Shown: positions 17,584 through 26,165 of the stretch, one piece after another
Numbering within the stretch: the stretch's first letter is position 1
How the letters are laid out: the number at the start of each line of letters is the position of its first letter
Assembly: GCA_947458705.1 (NCBI GenBank)
Contig: CANHAH010000012.1
Location: 1 to 38,587, forward strand
Length of the DNA: 38,587 nt
Direction of reading: 5' to 3'
Source of the DNA: Opitutia bacterium
GTDB lineage: Bacteria > Verrucomicrobiota > Verrucomicrobiia > Opitutales > Opitutaceae
The notes under the pieces: model-generated
The model's input: the letters and a program-made list of their open reading frames with translations, nothing else
What the model was told of the DNA's origin: nothing
The model's database searches: none
Made by a program: the position numbers and the translations under genes

Positions 17584-17615
17584 ACGCGTGTCGAACCTTG
17601 AGTGACGACACGCGT
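17584..17615 (-). terminator. Perfect 10-bp stem-loop after clpP, without a T-tract
   Basis: ACGCGTGTCG (17584-17593) and CGACACGCGT (17606-17615) are exact inverted complements around a 12-base loop. The hairpin starts 9 bases beyond the clpP stop. No run of T follows on either strand, so it is not a classical rho-independent terminator. It may stop transcription with Rho or protect the clpP mRNA 3' end, or it may be a protein-binding palindrome upstream of the DUF1080 gene. Confidence 0.5.
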
Positions 17616-17623
17616 CGCAACAC

Positions 17624-18280
17624 TCAAAGTTTATCAACGATGCGATCAGCGAGGCCGTAGGCGATGGCTTCTTTGGCGTTGAGATAGAAATCGCGGTCGG
17701 TGTCGCGGTTAATAACCTCAATAGGTTGGCCGGAGGCTTGGGCGAGAATTTCGTTCAACTCGGCGCGGATTTTTTCCATTTCCTTGGCCTGGATGTTGAT
17801 ATCGGTCGCGGGGCCGACCATGCGGCCGGAGATAAGCGGTTGGTGAATCAATACGCGGGCGTGCGGGTAGAGGAGCCTACGGCCCTTGGGGACGCCGGAG
17901 AGTAGGATCGAGCCCATCGAGGCAGCCATGCCTGTGACAACCACGGTGATCGGGGAGGTGATCAACTTCATCGTATCATAAACGGCCATGCCAGCGGTGA
18001 TGGAGCCGCCGGGGGTGTTGATGTAGAAGGTGATCGGTTTTCCAGGGGCAACGGCTTCTAGGTAAAGGAGACGCTCAGTGATATCCTTGGCGGAGGCATC
18101 GGTTACAGCGCCCCAGAGAAAAATTTTACGTTGCTCGAGAAATTTTTTCTGGATGAGAAGCGCGACGGGCGCGCCGTTTTTCTTACCGGCGGCTTCTTCC
18201 TTTTCGTCGTCGTCCTCGTCCTCGTCATCGAGGCGAGGGATCGGTTCGGAGAGGTTGGGCTGGAGGCTAGAGAAATGCAT
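17624..18280 (-). CDS. clpP: ClpP-family protease subunit with acidic N-terminus
   Basis: I start it at the ATG at 18280 (MHFSSLQPN; 218 residues). The track ORF begins at a TTG overlapping guaD and adds 26 implausible residues. The core is ClpP: FYINTPGGSITAGMAVYDTM, the nucleophile in GMAASMGS, the His in ARVLIHQPL, and the Asp in RDTDRDFYL. It would form a barrel of serine-protease subunits fed by a Clp ATPase. The usual N-terminal axial-loop region is replaced by a strongly acidic stretch (DDEDEDDDEKEEAAGKK, about residues 18-34). That suggests a paralogue with altered gating rather than the housekeeping ClpP. No ClpX or ClpA gene lies nearby. Confidence 0.88.
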   Translation of the reverse strand: MHFSSLQPNLSEPIPRLDDEDEDDDEKEEAAGKKNGAPVALLIQKKFLEQRKIFLWGAVTDASAKDITERLLYLEAVAPGKPITFYINTPGGSITAGMAVYDTMKLITSPITVVVTGMAASMGSILLSGVPKGRRLLYPHARVLIHQPLISGRMVGPATDINIQAKEMEKIRAELNEILAQASGQPIEVINRDTDRDFYLNAKEAIAYGLADRIVDKL

Positions 18281-18354
18281 ATGGTTAAAAGAGTGGTAGG
18301 GAGGTTGGTTTTGGCAAGAGTTGGGACAGGCTTTTGCGGAGAGGGTGGAGGCGC

Positions 18355-18825
18355 TCAATAACGGACTTTATCGGTCTTGGCGGCCCACTCCTTGAATGCA
18401 ATTTGGGCTTCGTCGCGCAGAAACAGCTTCATCTTCACAGTGCGGTGCTCGGGTGGAAGTGGAATTTGTTGGTAAATAAAATCGTCGTCGAACCCGATCG
18501 CGGCTGCGTCGGCGCGGGTGTTGCCGTAAAATATCTGGGGAATCCTTGCCCAGTAAATCGCCGCTAGGCACATCGGGCAGGGCTCGCAACTGGTATAAAG
18601 TTCGCAGTCGGTGAGCTGAAACGTCCCGAGCGCCGTGCACGCATCCCGGATTGCGACGACCTCGGCGTGGGCGGTGGGATCGTTGGTAGAGGTCACGCGG
18701 TTGCTGCCACGCCCCACGACCTCGTTGCGCCGTACGACGACGCAGCCAAACGGGCCGCCCCGCCCCGAACGCATGCCGTTTTCGGCTAATTGCACGGCTT
18801 CTCGCATGAAGGCTGCTTGGCTCAT
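18355..18825 (-). CDS. guaD: Guanine deaminase (cytidine-deaminase fold, GuaD type)
   Basis: A 156-residue cytoplasmic zinc deaminase. The metal site is visible as PTAHAEVVAIR (His plus proton-shuttling Glu) and TSCEPCPMCLAAIYWA (two Cys). The C-terminal GFDDDFIYQQI and the final aromatic residue match Bacillus-type guanine deaminase rather than tRNA adenosine deaminase. It converts guanine to xanthine and ammonia, giving the substrate of the xanthine dehydrogenase encoded 7 kb away. It is transcribed divergently from the ureide operon, sharing a 120-base control region, with clpP following 74 bases after its stop. The start is the ATG at 18825 (MSQAAFMREA). Confidence 0.9.
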   Translation of the reverse strand: MSQAAFMREAVQLAENGMRSGRGGPFGCVVVRRNEVVGRGSNRVTSTNDPTAHAEVVAIRDACTALGTFQLTDCELYTSCEPCPMCLAAIYWARIPQIFYGNTRADAAAIGFDDDFIYQQIPLPPEHRTVKMKLFLRDEAQIAFKEWAAKTDKVRY

Positions 18826-18945
18826 GAGTGTTTCTCGGACATTGTTTTCAAAGCACAGATCGAAATCATTAAAGATCTAGCGTTAGTAAGTGAATGACAC
18901 GAGACAACGCGTAACTCACTCTCCTTGCACCCTTCTTCACATTCC
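18826..18945. promoter_or_regulatory. Divergent control region, guaD / malate synthase-ureide operon
   Basis: These 120 bases are the only gap from which both guaD and the eight-gene ureide operon can be started. A small inverted repeat, AGATC-n12-GATCT (about 18871-18892), is a candidate operator. Arms of five bases are too short to be more than suggestive. No regulator gene is adjacent. Confidence 0.35.
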
Positions 18946-20541
18946 ATGAGCACCACCAACATCGCCGGCCTCGAAATCCGCGGGCCGATCAACGCCGTCA
19001 CTGCTGAGATCCTCACGCCCGCTGCTTGCGAGTTTCTTGCTGGTCTTTTCCGTAAATTCGACGCCCGCCGCCTCGAGTTGCTCGCGCGTCGCTTCGAGCG
19101 CCAACGCCAACTCGACGCCGGCCACCTCCCAGATTTCTTGCCTGAGACTGCCGCTATCCGCGCAGATCTTTCCTGGCGCGTCGCCCCCCCCGCTCCCGAT
19201 CTCAGCGACCGCCGCACCGAGATCACCGGCCCCGTGGACCGCAAGATGGTCATTAACGCCCTCAACTCCGGAGCCAAGGTGTTCATGGCTGATTTCGAAG
19301 ACGCTACGTCGCCGACTTGGGACAACCTGCTCGAGGGGCAACTCAATCTTCGCGACGCTATCCGCCGCACCATTACTTTCATTAGTCCCGAGGGTAAAGC
19401 CTACGCGCTCAAGCCCCAGACCGCTACGCTCGTCGTGCGTCCCCGCGGTTGGCACCTGCCCGAAAAACACGTGTTTCTCGAAGGCAAGCCTGTTAGTGGC
19501 TCGCTCTTCGATTTCGGTCTCTATTTTTTCCACAACGTCAAAGAAGCGCTCGCTCGAGGCACCGGCCCTTATTTTTACCTGCCGAAAATGGAGAGCTACC
19601 TTGAGGCTCGCCTTTGGAACGATGTCTTTATTCACGCTCAAGCCGCCCTAGGCGTCCCGCGCGGTACAATCCGCGCCACTGTGTTGATAGAGACCATCCT
19701 CGCGACATTCGAAGCTGAAGAAATCCTTTACGAACTCCGCGACCACTCCTCCGGCCTAAACTGCGGCCGCTGGGACTATATCTTCAGCTGCATTAAAAAA
19801 CTCAAACGCCGCCCCGGCTACGTGTTCCCTGATCGCACGCAGGTCACCATGACCGCGCCGTTCATGCGCGCTTACTCGCTCTTTGTGATCAAAGTTTGTC
19901 ACCGCCGAGGCGCGCACGCCATGGGCGGCATGGCCGCGCAGATTCCCATCAAGAACAACCCCGCCGCCAATGACGCCGCGCTCGCCAAGGTCCTCGCCGA
20001 TAAAGAACGCGAAGCCTCCGACGGCCACGATGGCACCTGGGTCGCGCACCCCGGTCTCGTCCCGATCGCGCTCCAAGCCTTCGACAAACACATGCCCGGC
20101 CCGAACCAAATCTCGCGCCAGCGTGACGACGTTATCCCCAACGCCGCCGAATTCCTCGCTGCGCCCGTCGGTACCATCTCCGAAGCCGGCGTCCGCACCA
20201 ACCTCAGCGTTGGCGTCCAATACGTCGAAGCCTGGCTCGGTGGCCTCGGCTGTGTCCCGCTTTACAACCTAATGGAAGACGCCGCCACCGCCGAGATTTC
20301 TCGCGCGCAGCTTTGGCAATGGCTCCACACCGGCGCCCAACTCGTCGACGGCCGCATCCTCACCGCCGCGCTCTACGATCAATTTCTGGAGGAAGAACTC
20401 GCCAAAATTAAACACGAAATCGGCGACGATCGTTACCTGCGCGGCCATTTCATCCGCGCGATTGAGATCTTCATGCTCATGGTGAAATCACCGCAGCTCG
20501 ACGAATTCCTCACTCTTCCTGCTTACGAATTACTCGCTTAA
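18946..20541 (+). CDS. aceB: Malate synthase A
   Basis: A 531-residue enzyme from the ATG at 18946; the track's TTG at 18925 adds seven unlikely residues. Family blocks are clear: the start region [31 protein letters not shown], the catalytic-Arg block [44 protein letters not shown], and [15 protein letters not shown]. It condenses glyoxylate with acetyl-CoA to malate. As first gene of the ureide operon, followed 36 bases later by uraD, it most likely consumes the glyoxylate made by the last ureide enzyme rather than serving the classical glyoxylate shunt. No isocitrate lyase gene is present here. Confidence 0.95.
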   Translation: MSTTNIAGLEIRGPINAVTAEILTPAACEFLAGLFRKFDARRLELLARRFERQRQLDAGHLPDFLPETAAIRADLSWRVAPPAPDLSDRRTEITGPVDRKMVINALNSGAKVFMADFEDATSPTWDNLLEGQLNLRDAIRRTITFISPEGKAYALKPQTATLVVRPRGWHLPEKHVFLEGKPVSGSLFDFGLYFFHNVKEALARGTGPYFYLPKMESYLEARLWNDVFIHAQAALGVPRGTIRATVLIETILATFEAEEILYELRDHSSGLNCGRWDYIFSCIKKLKRRPGYVFPDRTQVTMTAPFMRAYSLFVIKVCHRRGAHAMGGMAAQIPIKNNPAANDAALAKVLADKEREASDGHDGTWVAHPGLVPIALQAFDKHMPGPNQISRQRDDVIPNAAEFLAAPVGTISEAGVRTNLSVGVQYVEAWLGGLGCVPLYNLMEDAATAEISRAQLWQWLHTGAQLVDGRILTAALYDQFLEEELAKIKHEIGDDRYLRGHFIRAIEIFMLMVKSPQLDEFLTLPAYELLA

Positions 20542-20577
20542 CCGCGCGCATTCCTGCGTCGCGCGCGCCGCTTCTTG

Positions 20578-21093
20578 ATGCTCACCATCGACTCACTCAA
20601 CGCTCTTGATCGCGCGGCCTTCACCGCCGCGCTCGGTCATCTCTTTGAGCATTCGCCGTGGGTGGTCGACGAGACGTGGCCGCGCCGACCGTTTTGTGAC
20701 GCGGCGCACCTCCACGCGGAGCTTTGCGCCACTATGCGTTTCGCCGCCTCCACCCGCCAACTTGCCCTAATCCGCGCTCACCCCGATCTCGCCGGCCGCC
20801 TTGCTCAACAAAACGCCCTCACCGCCGAATCCACCCTCGAACAAGCCAGCGCCGGCCTCCACCGCCTGACCGACACCGAACTCGCCGAATTTCAGCGCCT
20901 CAACACCGCCTATCTCGCACGCTTCGGTTTCCCGTTTATCATCTGCGCTCGGCTCAACGCTAAATCCGCTATCCTCGCCGCGATGACCGCCCGTCTTTCG
21001 CAAACCCCAGAGCACGAATTCACTACCGCTCTTGGAGAAATCGAAAAAATCGCCCACCTGCGTCTCAACGATCTTTTGGAGAAAGCCCTCTGA
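20578..21093 (+). CDS. uraD: OHCU decarboxylase
   Basis: A 171-residue protein from the ATG at 20578; the track starts one codon upstream at a TTG. The OHCU decarboxylase signature is present: the active-site HPDLAGRLA block near residue 64, [14 protein letters not shown] near the N-terminus, and the conserved [10 protein letters not shown] near residue 117. It decarboxylates 2-oxo-4-hydroxy-4-carboxy-5-ureidoimidazoline to S-(+)-allantoin, giving the stereoisomer that allantoinase needs, so no racemase is required. Its stop overlaps the uraH start by one base (TGATG), implying translational coupling. Confidence 0.93.
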   Translation: MLTIDSLNALDRAAFTAALGHLFEHSPWVVDETWPRRPFCDAAHLHAELCATMRFAASTRQLALIRAHPDLAGRLAQQNALTAESTLEQASAGLHRLTDTELAEFQRLNTAYLARFGFPFIICARLNAKSAILAAMTARLSQTPEHEFTTALGEIEKIAHLRLNDLLEKAL

Positions 21094-21443
21094 TGCCCGG
21101 TAAACTTAGCACTCACGTCCTCGATCTCACCACCGGTCGCCCTGCGGCGGGCTTGCGCATCGAGCTCCACCGCCACGCCCCCGGCGCCGCGCCAACGCTC
21201 ATCAAAACCGATGTGACCAACGCCGACGGCCGCACCGACGCCCCGCTGCTCAACGCCGAGGAAATCACCGCTGGCAGCTACGAACTTATCTTTGACGTCG
21301 CCGCTTATTTTGTTTCGCGCGGCATCGCCTCGCCGTTTCTCGATCGCGTGCCAGTCCGTTTCGCCATCGTCGACGCTTCGGCCGGTTATCACGTTCCGCT
21401 GCTCGTCACGCCTTGGGCCTACAGCACGTATCGCGGCAGCTGA
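21093..21443 (+). CDS. uraH: 5-hydroxyisourate hydrolase (transthyretin-like)
   Basis: A 116-residue protein of the transthyretin-related family. It has the N-terminal [24 protein letters not shown] block with the catalytic His, and it ends in the diagnostic YSTYRGS tetrapeptide-type C-terminus. It hydrolyses 5-hydroxyisourate, the product of urate oxidation, to OHCU, the UraD substrate. It is cytoplasmic, as there is no signal peptide or targeting extension. It is sandwiched by TGATG overlaps at both ends, so the three genes uraD-uraH-allantoate amidohydrolase form a translationally coupled block. Its presence implies that urate is oxidised by this organism, although no urate oxidase gene is visible. 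Confidence 0.95.
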   Translation: MPGKLSTHVLDLTTGRPAAGLRIELHRHAPGAAPTLIKTDVTNADGRTDAPLLNAEEITAGSYELIFDVAAYFVSRGIASPFLDRVPVRFAIVDASAGYHVPLLVTPWAYSTYRGS

Positions 21444-22687
21444 TGCACGCCTCTGCTCAACTCCTCCTTAGTTACCTCGCCGAACTCGCTCAAGTCACCG
21501 ACGAGCCCGGCCAACTCACGCGTACGTTTCTCTCGCCTGCGATGCGGCGCGCCAACGCGCTAGTCGCTACGTGGATGCGCGACGCCGGTCTCGTGACCCG
21601 CGAAGATACCGTCGGCAATCTGATTGGTCGCCTCGATGTACCCGCCGCGCCGCGCGCGCGCACGCTGTTGCTCGGTTCGCACCTCGACACAGTGCGCGAC
21701 GCTGGACGATTCGACGGCGCTCTCGGTGTGTTGCTGCCCATCGTCGCGATCTCCGAACTGCGTCGACGGGGTGTCACGCTACCGTTTGCTGTCGAAGTGC
21801 TCGGTTTTTCCGAGGAAGAAGGCGTTCGTTTCGCCAGCGCCTACCTGGGCAGTAAAGGCTACTGCGGACAACTTCGCGCCGCGGATCTAAAGCTCACGGA
21901 TGCCGACGGACTCAGCGTTCGCACCGCGCTCAAAACGCTCGCGCCATCTGCTAAACCGTTCGCATTGCCGCGTCGCGCGCACGCCCCGCGCGATCTGCTT
22001 GGTTACGTTGAGATCCACATCGAACAAGGTCCTGTGCTTGACGCCAAGAAACTCGCCCTCGGCGTCGTATCTGCTATCGCGGGCCAGACGCGTGCGAAGC
22101 TCGCCTTTCACGGCCGCGCCGGCCACGCCGGTACCATGCCGATGAATCTCCGCCGCGACGCGCTCGGCGGCGCCGCAGAATTCACGCTCGCCGCTGAAGA
22201 GCTCGCACAACGTACCCCCGGCCTCGTCGCCACCGTTGGCACGATGTCCGTTGCGCCCGGCGCCGCCAACGTCATCCCTGCGACGGCGGCTTTCTCGCTC
22301 GATCTGCGACACCCGAGCGACGTTATTCGCCGCTCCGCGCTTCGGCAACTGCAGGCCGCCGCCGCTCGCATCGCTCGGCGCCGTCAACTCACCTTCACTT
22401 GGACTGCTACACAGGACAACGCCGCAGTCACGTGCTCGCCTGCGCTCACCGCCACGCTCACTGCCAGCGTCCGCGCCTTGCAGGGGAAAACCATCGCGCT
22501 CCCCAGTGGCGCGGGTCACGACGCAGTTGTTCTTTCCGCGCTTACGCCGGTTGCGATGCTGTTCGTGCGCAGTCGCGCCGGTCTCAGCCACCATCCTGAC
22601 GAATTTTCTTCACCAGCCGACATCGAGCTCGCGCTTCAGGTGCTGATCGACTTTCTCGCGCGCCTCGCGCGCACTCACACTTTATGA
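21443..22687 (+). CDS. allC: Allantoate amidohydrolase (M20 family)
   Basis: A 414-residue enzyme from the ATG at 21443, overlapping the uraH stop by one base; the track's TTG at 21413 lies inside uraH. The di-metal M20 ligand motifs are present: LLLGSHLDTV, GRFDGALGV, GFSEEEGVRF, EIHIEQGP and GLSHHPDEF. GRAGHAGTMPM is the dimerisation-domain His block typical of amidohydrolases acting on N-carbamoyl groups. It would convert allantoate to ureidoglycine, CO2 and ammonia. N-carbamoyl amino acid hydrolase is the main alternative for this subfamily. The operon position directly before allantoinase supports allantoate. Its last four bases overlap the allantoinase start (ATGA). Confidence 0.85.
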   Translation: MHASAQLLLSYLAELAQVTDEPGQLTRTFLSPAMRRANALVATWMRDAGLVTREDTVGNLIGRLDVPAAPRARTLLLGSHLDTVRDAGRFDGALGVLLPIVAISELRRRGVTLPFAVEVLGFSEEEGVRFASAYLGSKGYCGQLRAADLKLTDADGLSVRTALKTLAPSAKPFALPRRAHAPRDLLGYVEIHIEQGPVLDAKKLALGVVSAIAGQTRAKLAFHGRAGHAGTMPMNLRRDALGGAAEFTLAAEELAQRTPGLVATVGTMSVAPGAANVIPATAAFSLDLRHPSDVIRRSALRQLQAAAARIARRRQLTFTWTATQDNAAVTCSPALTATLTASVRALQGKTIALPSGAGHDAVVLSALTPVAMLFVRSRAGLSHHPDEFSSPADIELALQVLIDFLARLARTHTL

Positions 22688-24096
22688 AACGCACTACGCT
22701 CGTCTCCAAAAATGCCAAGATCTCGCCCGAGCCTGAGCGTCTCGACCTCATCATCCGCGGCGGAAAGCTCGTCACCCCTGGCGGCGTGATCTGGGCTGAC
22801 CTCGGCGTCAGGCACGGAAAATTTGTCCAGATCGCCCCCGATATTACTGAACTCACGCACGAGACTATCGACGCCAAAGGTCGCTACGTTTTCCCCGGCA
22901 TCATCGATGCGCACGTGCATTTCAACGAGCCCGGTCGCGCCGATTGGGAAGGCCTCGGTTCCGGTTCGGCCGCGCTCGCTGCTGGTGGCGGCACGTGTTT
23001 TTTTGACATGCCGCTCAACTCCGAGCCACCCGTCCTAGACGCCGCTAGTCTTCGCGCTAAGCGCACGCTCGCCGAACAACAATCCTGCGTTGATTTCGCG
23101 CTCTGGGGCGGACTCGTCCCAGGAAACCTCGACAAACTCGCAGGCTTGCGCGACGCCGGAGCCATCGGCCTGAAAGCCTTCATGTGTAACAGTGGAATCG
23201 ACAGTTTCGGTGCCGTCAACGCGACCGTTCTTCGCGAAGGCATGAAGCGCGCCGCCAAACTTGGCATGCTTGTCGCAGTCCATGCCGAAGACGACGCGCT
23301 TGCGGCAAAATTTACCGCAATCGAAAAAGCCAAGGGCCGCAACGATGCTAAAGCCTGGCTTGCCTCTCGCCCTGTCGAAGTCGAGCTCACCGCCATTCGT
23401 ACAGCGCTCGAGCTGGCCGGCGAGACAGGTTGCTCTCTGCACATCGTGCACGTCAGCAGCTCGGAAGGCATCTCGCTCATCTCCGCCGCCCGCGCGCAAC
23501 GCGTCGACGTCACCGCTGAAACCTGTCCGCACTATCTTCTGCTTAACGACAAAGATGTCACCAAACTCGGTGCCGCCGGTAAATGCGCGCCGCCGATCCG
23601 CGACGAAAAAAATCGTCTCGCGCTCTGGACCGAGCTCCGTGCCGGTCGCATTCACACGGTCGGATCCGACCACTCGCCGGCTCCGCCCGTGCTGAAGACG
23701 TCAAAGAACTTTTTCGAAATCTGGGGCGGGATCGGTGGCGTCCAACACGGCGCGCCGTTGCTACTGAACGAGTGCGCCTCGACGATCGAAAATGATTTAC
23801 CCATGCTCGCCGCCGTTCTCGCGCGCAATGTCGCTCGCCGCTTCCGAATCGAGGAGCGTAAGGGCTCCATTGCTCTCGGTCGCGACGCCGATTTCTCGAT
23901 TTTCTCCGTGCGTGAGCCGGAGAAAATTTCTGCCGACGATTTGTGGACGCGTCACCGTACCAGCGTGTACGTCGGTCGCAAAAATCGTACGCATATTTCG
24001 CACACGTTCGTCCGTGGCCAAGCTGCTTGGCGCGACGGCCGCCTCGCGTTGCCTTCGCCCCGCGCCGAATTTCTCCGCCCCGTCGGCCCGCTCTGA
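22684..24096 (+). CDS. allB: Allantoinase
   Basis: A 470-residue cyclic amidohydrolase. Metal-site motifs in order are GIIDAHVHFNEPG, the carbamylated-Lys block AIGLKAFMCNSG, AVHAEDD, HIVHVSSSEG, and the catalytic-Asp block TVGSDHSPAP. The FDMPLNSEPP and GIGGVQHGAP blocks are specific to allantoinase rather than dihydropyrimidinase or dihydroorotase. It hydrolyses S-allantoin to allantoate. Its start overlaps the preceding gene by four bases, and 59 bases separate it from the ureidoglycine aminohydrolase gene. That is the largest gap inside the operon and a possible site for a secondary promoter. Confidence 0.94.
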   Translation: MKRTTLVSKNAKISPEPERLDLIIRGGKLVTPGGVIWADLGVRHGKFVQIAPDITELTHETIDAKGRYVFPGIIDAHVHFNEPGRADWEGLGSGSAALAAGGGTCFFDMPLNSEPPVLDAASLRAKRTLAEQQSCVDFALWGGLVPGNLDKLAGLRDAGAIGLKAFMCNSGIDSFGAVNATVLREGMKRAAKLGMLVAVHAEDDALAAKFTAIEKAKGRNDAKAWLASRPVEVELTAIRTALELAGETGCSLHIVHVSSSEGISLISAARAQRVDVTAETCPHYLLLNDKDVTKLGAAGKCAPPIRDEKNRLALWTELRAGRIHTVGSDHSPAPPVLKTSKNFFEIWGGIGGVQHGAPLLLNECASTIENDLPMLAAVLARNVARRFRIEERKGSIALGRDADFSIFSVREPEKISADDLWTRHRTSVYVGRKNRTHISHTFVRGQAAWRDGRLALPSPRAEFLRPVGPL

Positions 24097-24155
24097 TTTT
24101 ATCGCCGCCCGCCAACCCTCTTGCTGTCCCTGCGTTTCGCACCAATATAACCATC

Positions 24156-24899
24156 ATGTCTGAACTCTTTGGTCACACTCGCGCTCGCGTCGCTGCCCGG
24201 CACGCGCTCATCACCCCCAATAACCACGTCGCCAGTACGCTGCCCGGTTTTACCGATGCGACCGCGGTGGTGCTGATCAGCCCGGTCATGGGCGCGCGGT
24301 TCGCGCAGACGCTGATCACGTTTAACAAAGGCGGCGCGGCCAACGTCGCCGCGAGCGACGTCGAAACCTTCGGCTATTTCATGAGTGGTGGCGGCACGCT
24401 CGGCGTCGGTACTCACCGTCAACGTTGCGAAGCAGGCGGATTTTTCTTCGCCCCTGCGGGACAGGCTTGGACGCTCACTGCGCCTAAATCCGGTACGCAA
24501 CTCACGCTCTTCCAAAAAAAATTCCAACCGCTTGCTGGTGCGCCCGCGCCGCGCGTGATCATCAGTGAAGTCGCTAAGGTCAAAGGCACGCCCTTCCTCG
24601 GCGACCCGGCGGCGAATCTGCAGATGTTGTTGCCCGACGAGCCCGGCTATGATCTGGCCGTTAACATTTTCGCTTATCAGCCCGGTGGACATCTGCCCTT
24701 CGTTGAGTCTCACATCATGGAGCACGGCTTGCTCATGCTTGAAGGCGCGGGGGTTTACCGACTCGAAGACGAGTGGTATCCCGTGCAAGCCGGCGATGTG
24801 ATCTGGATGGGCTCATATTGCCCCCAATGGTTCGTTGCTATGGGCAAGACTCCCGCGCGCTATCTTTATTATAAGGACGTCAACCGCTCCGCGCTATGA
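24156..24899 (+). CDS. allE: (S)-ureidoglycine aminohydrolase (bicupin, AllE/UGHY)
   Basis: I start it at the ATG at 24156 (MSELFGHTRAR; 247 residues). The 318-residue track ORF reads backwards into allantoinase in another frame. It is a two-cupin protein: the N-terminal cupin has FMSGGGTLGVG, and the C-terminal cupin has the near-invariant block FVESHIMEHGLLMLEG followed by YPVQAGDVIWMGSYCPQWF, with the metal-binding Glu/His/His set. It deaminates (S)-ureidoglycine to (S)-ureidoglycolate enantioselectively, avoiding racemic spontaneous decay. Its stop overlaps the next start by four bases (ATGA). Confidence 0.93.
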   Translation: MSELFGHTRARVAARHALITPNNHVASTLPGFTDATAVVLISPVMGARFAQTLITFNKGGAANVAASDVETFGYFMSGGGTLGVGTHRQRCEAGGFFFAPAGQAWTLTAPKSGTQLTLFQKKFQPLAGAPAPRVIISEVAKVKGTPFLGDPAANLQMLLPDEPGYDLAVNIFAYQPGGHLPFVESHIMEHGLLMLEGAGVYRLEDEWYPVQAGDVIWMGSYCPQWFVAMGKTPARYLYYKDVNRSAL

Positions 24900-26155
24900 T
24901 CCAGGCCGCCGCTCCGCTCGCACTCACGGTGGATTCGGCCGCACTCGCGCGGCGCCTGCATGAACTCGCGTTGATCTCCGAGGCACCCGCGCCCGTCGTG
25001 ACCCGCGTGCTGTTTTCGGCAGCCGACCAACGAGGTCGTGACTACGTCCGCCAAACCGCCAGCGAGGCTGGACTTACGATTCGCGAAGACGCGGTCGGAA
25101 ATATTTTCGCGCGCTGGGAAGGCAGTGAACCGACGTTGCCCGCCGTCGGCACAGGCTCGCACACTGATGCGATTCCCAACGCCGGACTTTACGACGGGGT
25201 CGTCGGCGTCTTGGGCGGCTTCGAGGCGTTGCACTCGCTGAAACGTGCGGGCTTTCAACCGCGCCGATCGATTGAAGTGGTGATGTTCACCGCCGAAGAG
25301 CCGACTCGTTTCGGGATCGGTTGTCTCGGTTCGCGCCTGCTCGCCGGAGCTTTGCCGCTCGAAAAAGCCCGTGCGCTTCGCGATCGTGAAGGTCGTTCGC
25401 TGGAGGAGTTGCGCATAGCCGCCGGCTGCCAAGGCGCGCTTGAATCCGTTAAATTGCCGGAAGGTTTTTACCACGCGTTCGTGGAGTTGCACATTGAGCA
25501 AGGGCCGTTGCTCGAGGCGGAAAATATTCCCATTGGTATCGTCGAACATATCGCTGGCCCGAGCAGCTACCGAGTTTCGCTCTTGGGCGAAGGCGGCCAC
25601 GCTGGCGCGGTTTTGATGCCAGGCCGGCGCGATGCTGGACTCGCGGCGGCGGAGATCGCGCTCGCAGTTGAGCACGCAGCGAAAACCAGCGGCAGTCCCG
25701 ATACAGTCGGAACCACCGGCGTATTTCGCATTGAACCTGGGGCGGTCAACAGCGTGCCCTATAGTGCCTATCTTGAAATCGACCTGCGCGACACGCGGCT
25801 CGATACGCGGGAAAAAGCGCTCGGTGAGATCCGTCATGCGGCCGCCGCAATCTGCGCACGCCGCTCCGTGCAGCTCGAGTTTTCTGAAATCAACGCCGAT
25901 CCGCCGTCACCTGGCGACGCCCGTACGATCGCCATCGCTGAGCAAGTCTGCGTGGAACTCGGCCTGCGCCATCGCCGCATGGTGAGTCGTGCGTATCACG
26001 ACTCGCTTTTCATGGCGCGCGTGAGTCCCACGACGATGATTTTTATCCCGTGTCGCAACGGCTGGAGCCACCGCCCCGAGGAATACGCTTCGCCGGATCA
26101 CATTGCCGCTGGCGTAGAAGTCCTTGCGCGCACGTTGGCACGATTGGCGGTATAA
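24896..26155 (+). CDS. Ureidoglycolate amidohydrolase, plant UAH-like (M20 family)
   Basis: A 419-residue M20 enzyme and clearly not a recent duplicate of the other M20 gene in the operon. Its motifs match the plant ureidoglycolate amidohydrolase pattern as I remember it: APAPVVTRVLFSAAD, GSHTDAIPNAGLYDGVVGVLG, FTAEEPTRFGIGCLGSRLLAG, GHAGAVLMPGRRDAGLAAAE, SRAYHDSLFMARVSP and GWSHRPEEYASP. The predicted reaction is (S)-ureidoglycolate to glyoxylate, CO2 and two ammonia. Its position right after the ureidoglycine aminohydrolase (4-base overlap) supports this. The conventional bacterial alternative, urea-forming ureidoglycolate lyase (AllA), is absent. Allantoate or N-carbamoyl substrates remain possible until tested. 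Confidence 0.87.
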   Translation: MIQAAAPLALTVDSAALARRLHELALISEAPAPVVTRVLFSAADQRGRDYVRQTASEAGLTIREDAVGNIFARWEGSEPTLPAVGTGSHTDAIPNAGLYDGVVGVLGGFEALHSLKRAGFQPRRSIEVVMFTAEEPTRFGIGCLGSRLLAGALPLEKARALRDREGRSLEELRIAAGCQGALESVKLPEGFYHAFVELHIEQGPLLEAENIPIGIVEHIAGPSSYRVSLLGEGGHAGAVLMPGRRDAGLAAAEIALAVEHAAKTSGSPDTVGTTGVFRIEPGAVNSVPYSAYLEIDLRDTRLDTREKALGEIRHAAAAICARRSVQLEFSEINADPPSPGDARTIAIAEQVCVELGLRHRRMVSRAYHDSLFMARVSPTTMIFIPCRNGWSHRPEEYASPDHIAAGVEVLARTLARLAV

Positions 26156-26165
26156 GGGCTGCACC

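Noticed and set aside
18281-18358. TTG-initiated N-terminal extension of ClpP overlapping guaD
   Set aside because: The extension has no ClpP similarity, and an ATG at 18280 is available.
18937-19641. 234-residue minus-strand ORF opposite malate synthase
   Set aside because: Antisense to a gene with all malate synthase motifs; no independent support.
23943-24155. Upstream extension of the ureidoglycine aminohydrolase ORF
   Set aside because: It lies inside allantoinase in another frame and is Arg/Pro-rich noise; the cupin protein starts at 24156.
24869-25837. 322-residue minus-strand ORF opposite the UAH gene
   Set aside because: Shadow of a strongly conserved M20 gene, with Arg/Ala-rich content and no family match.
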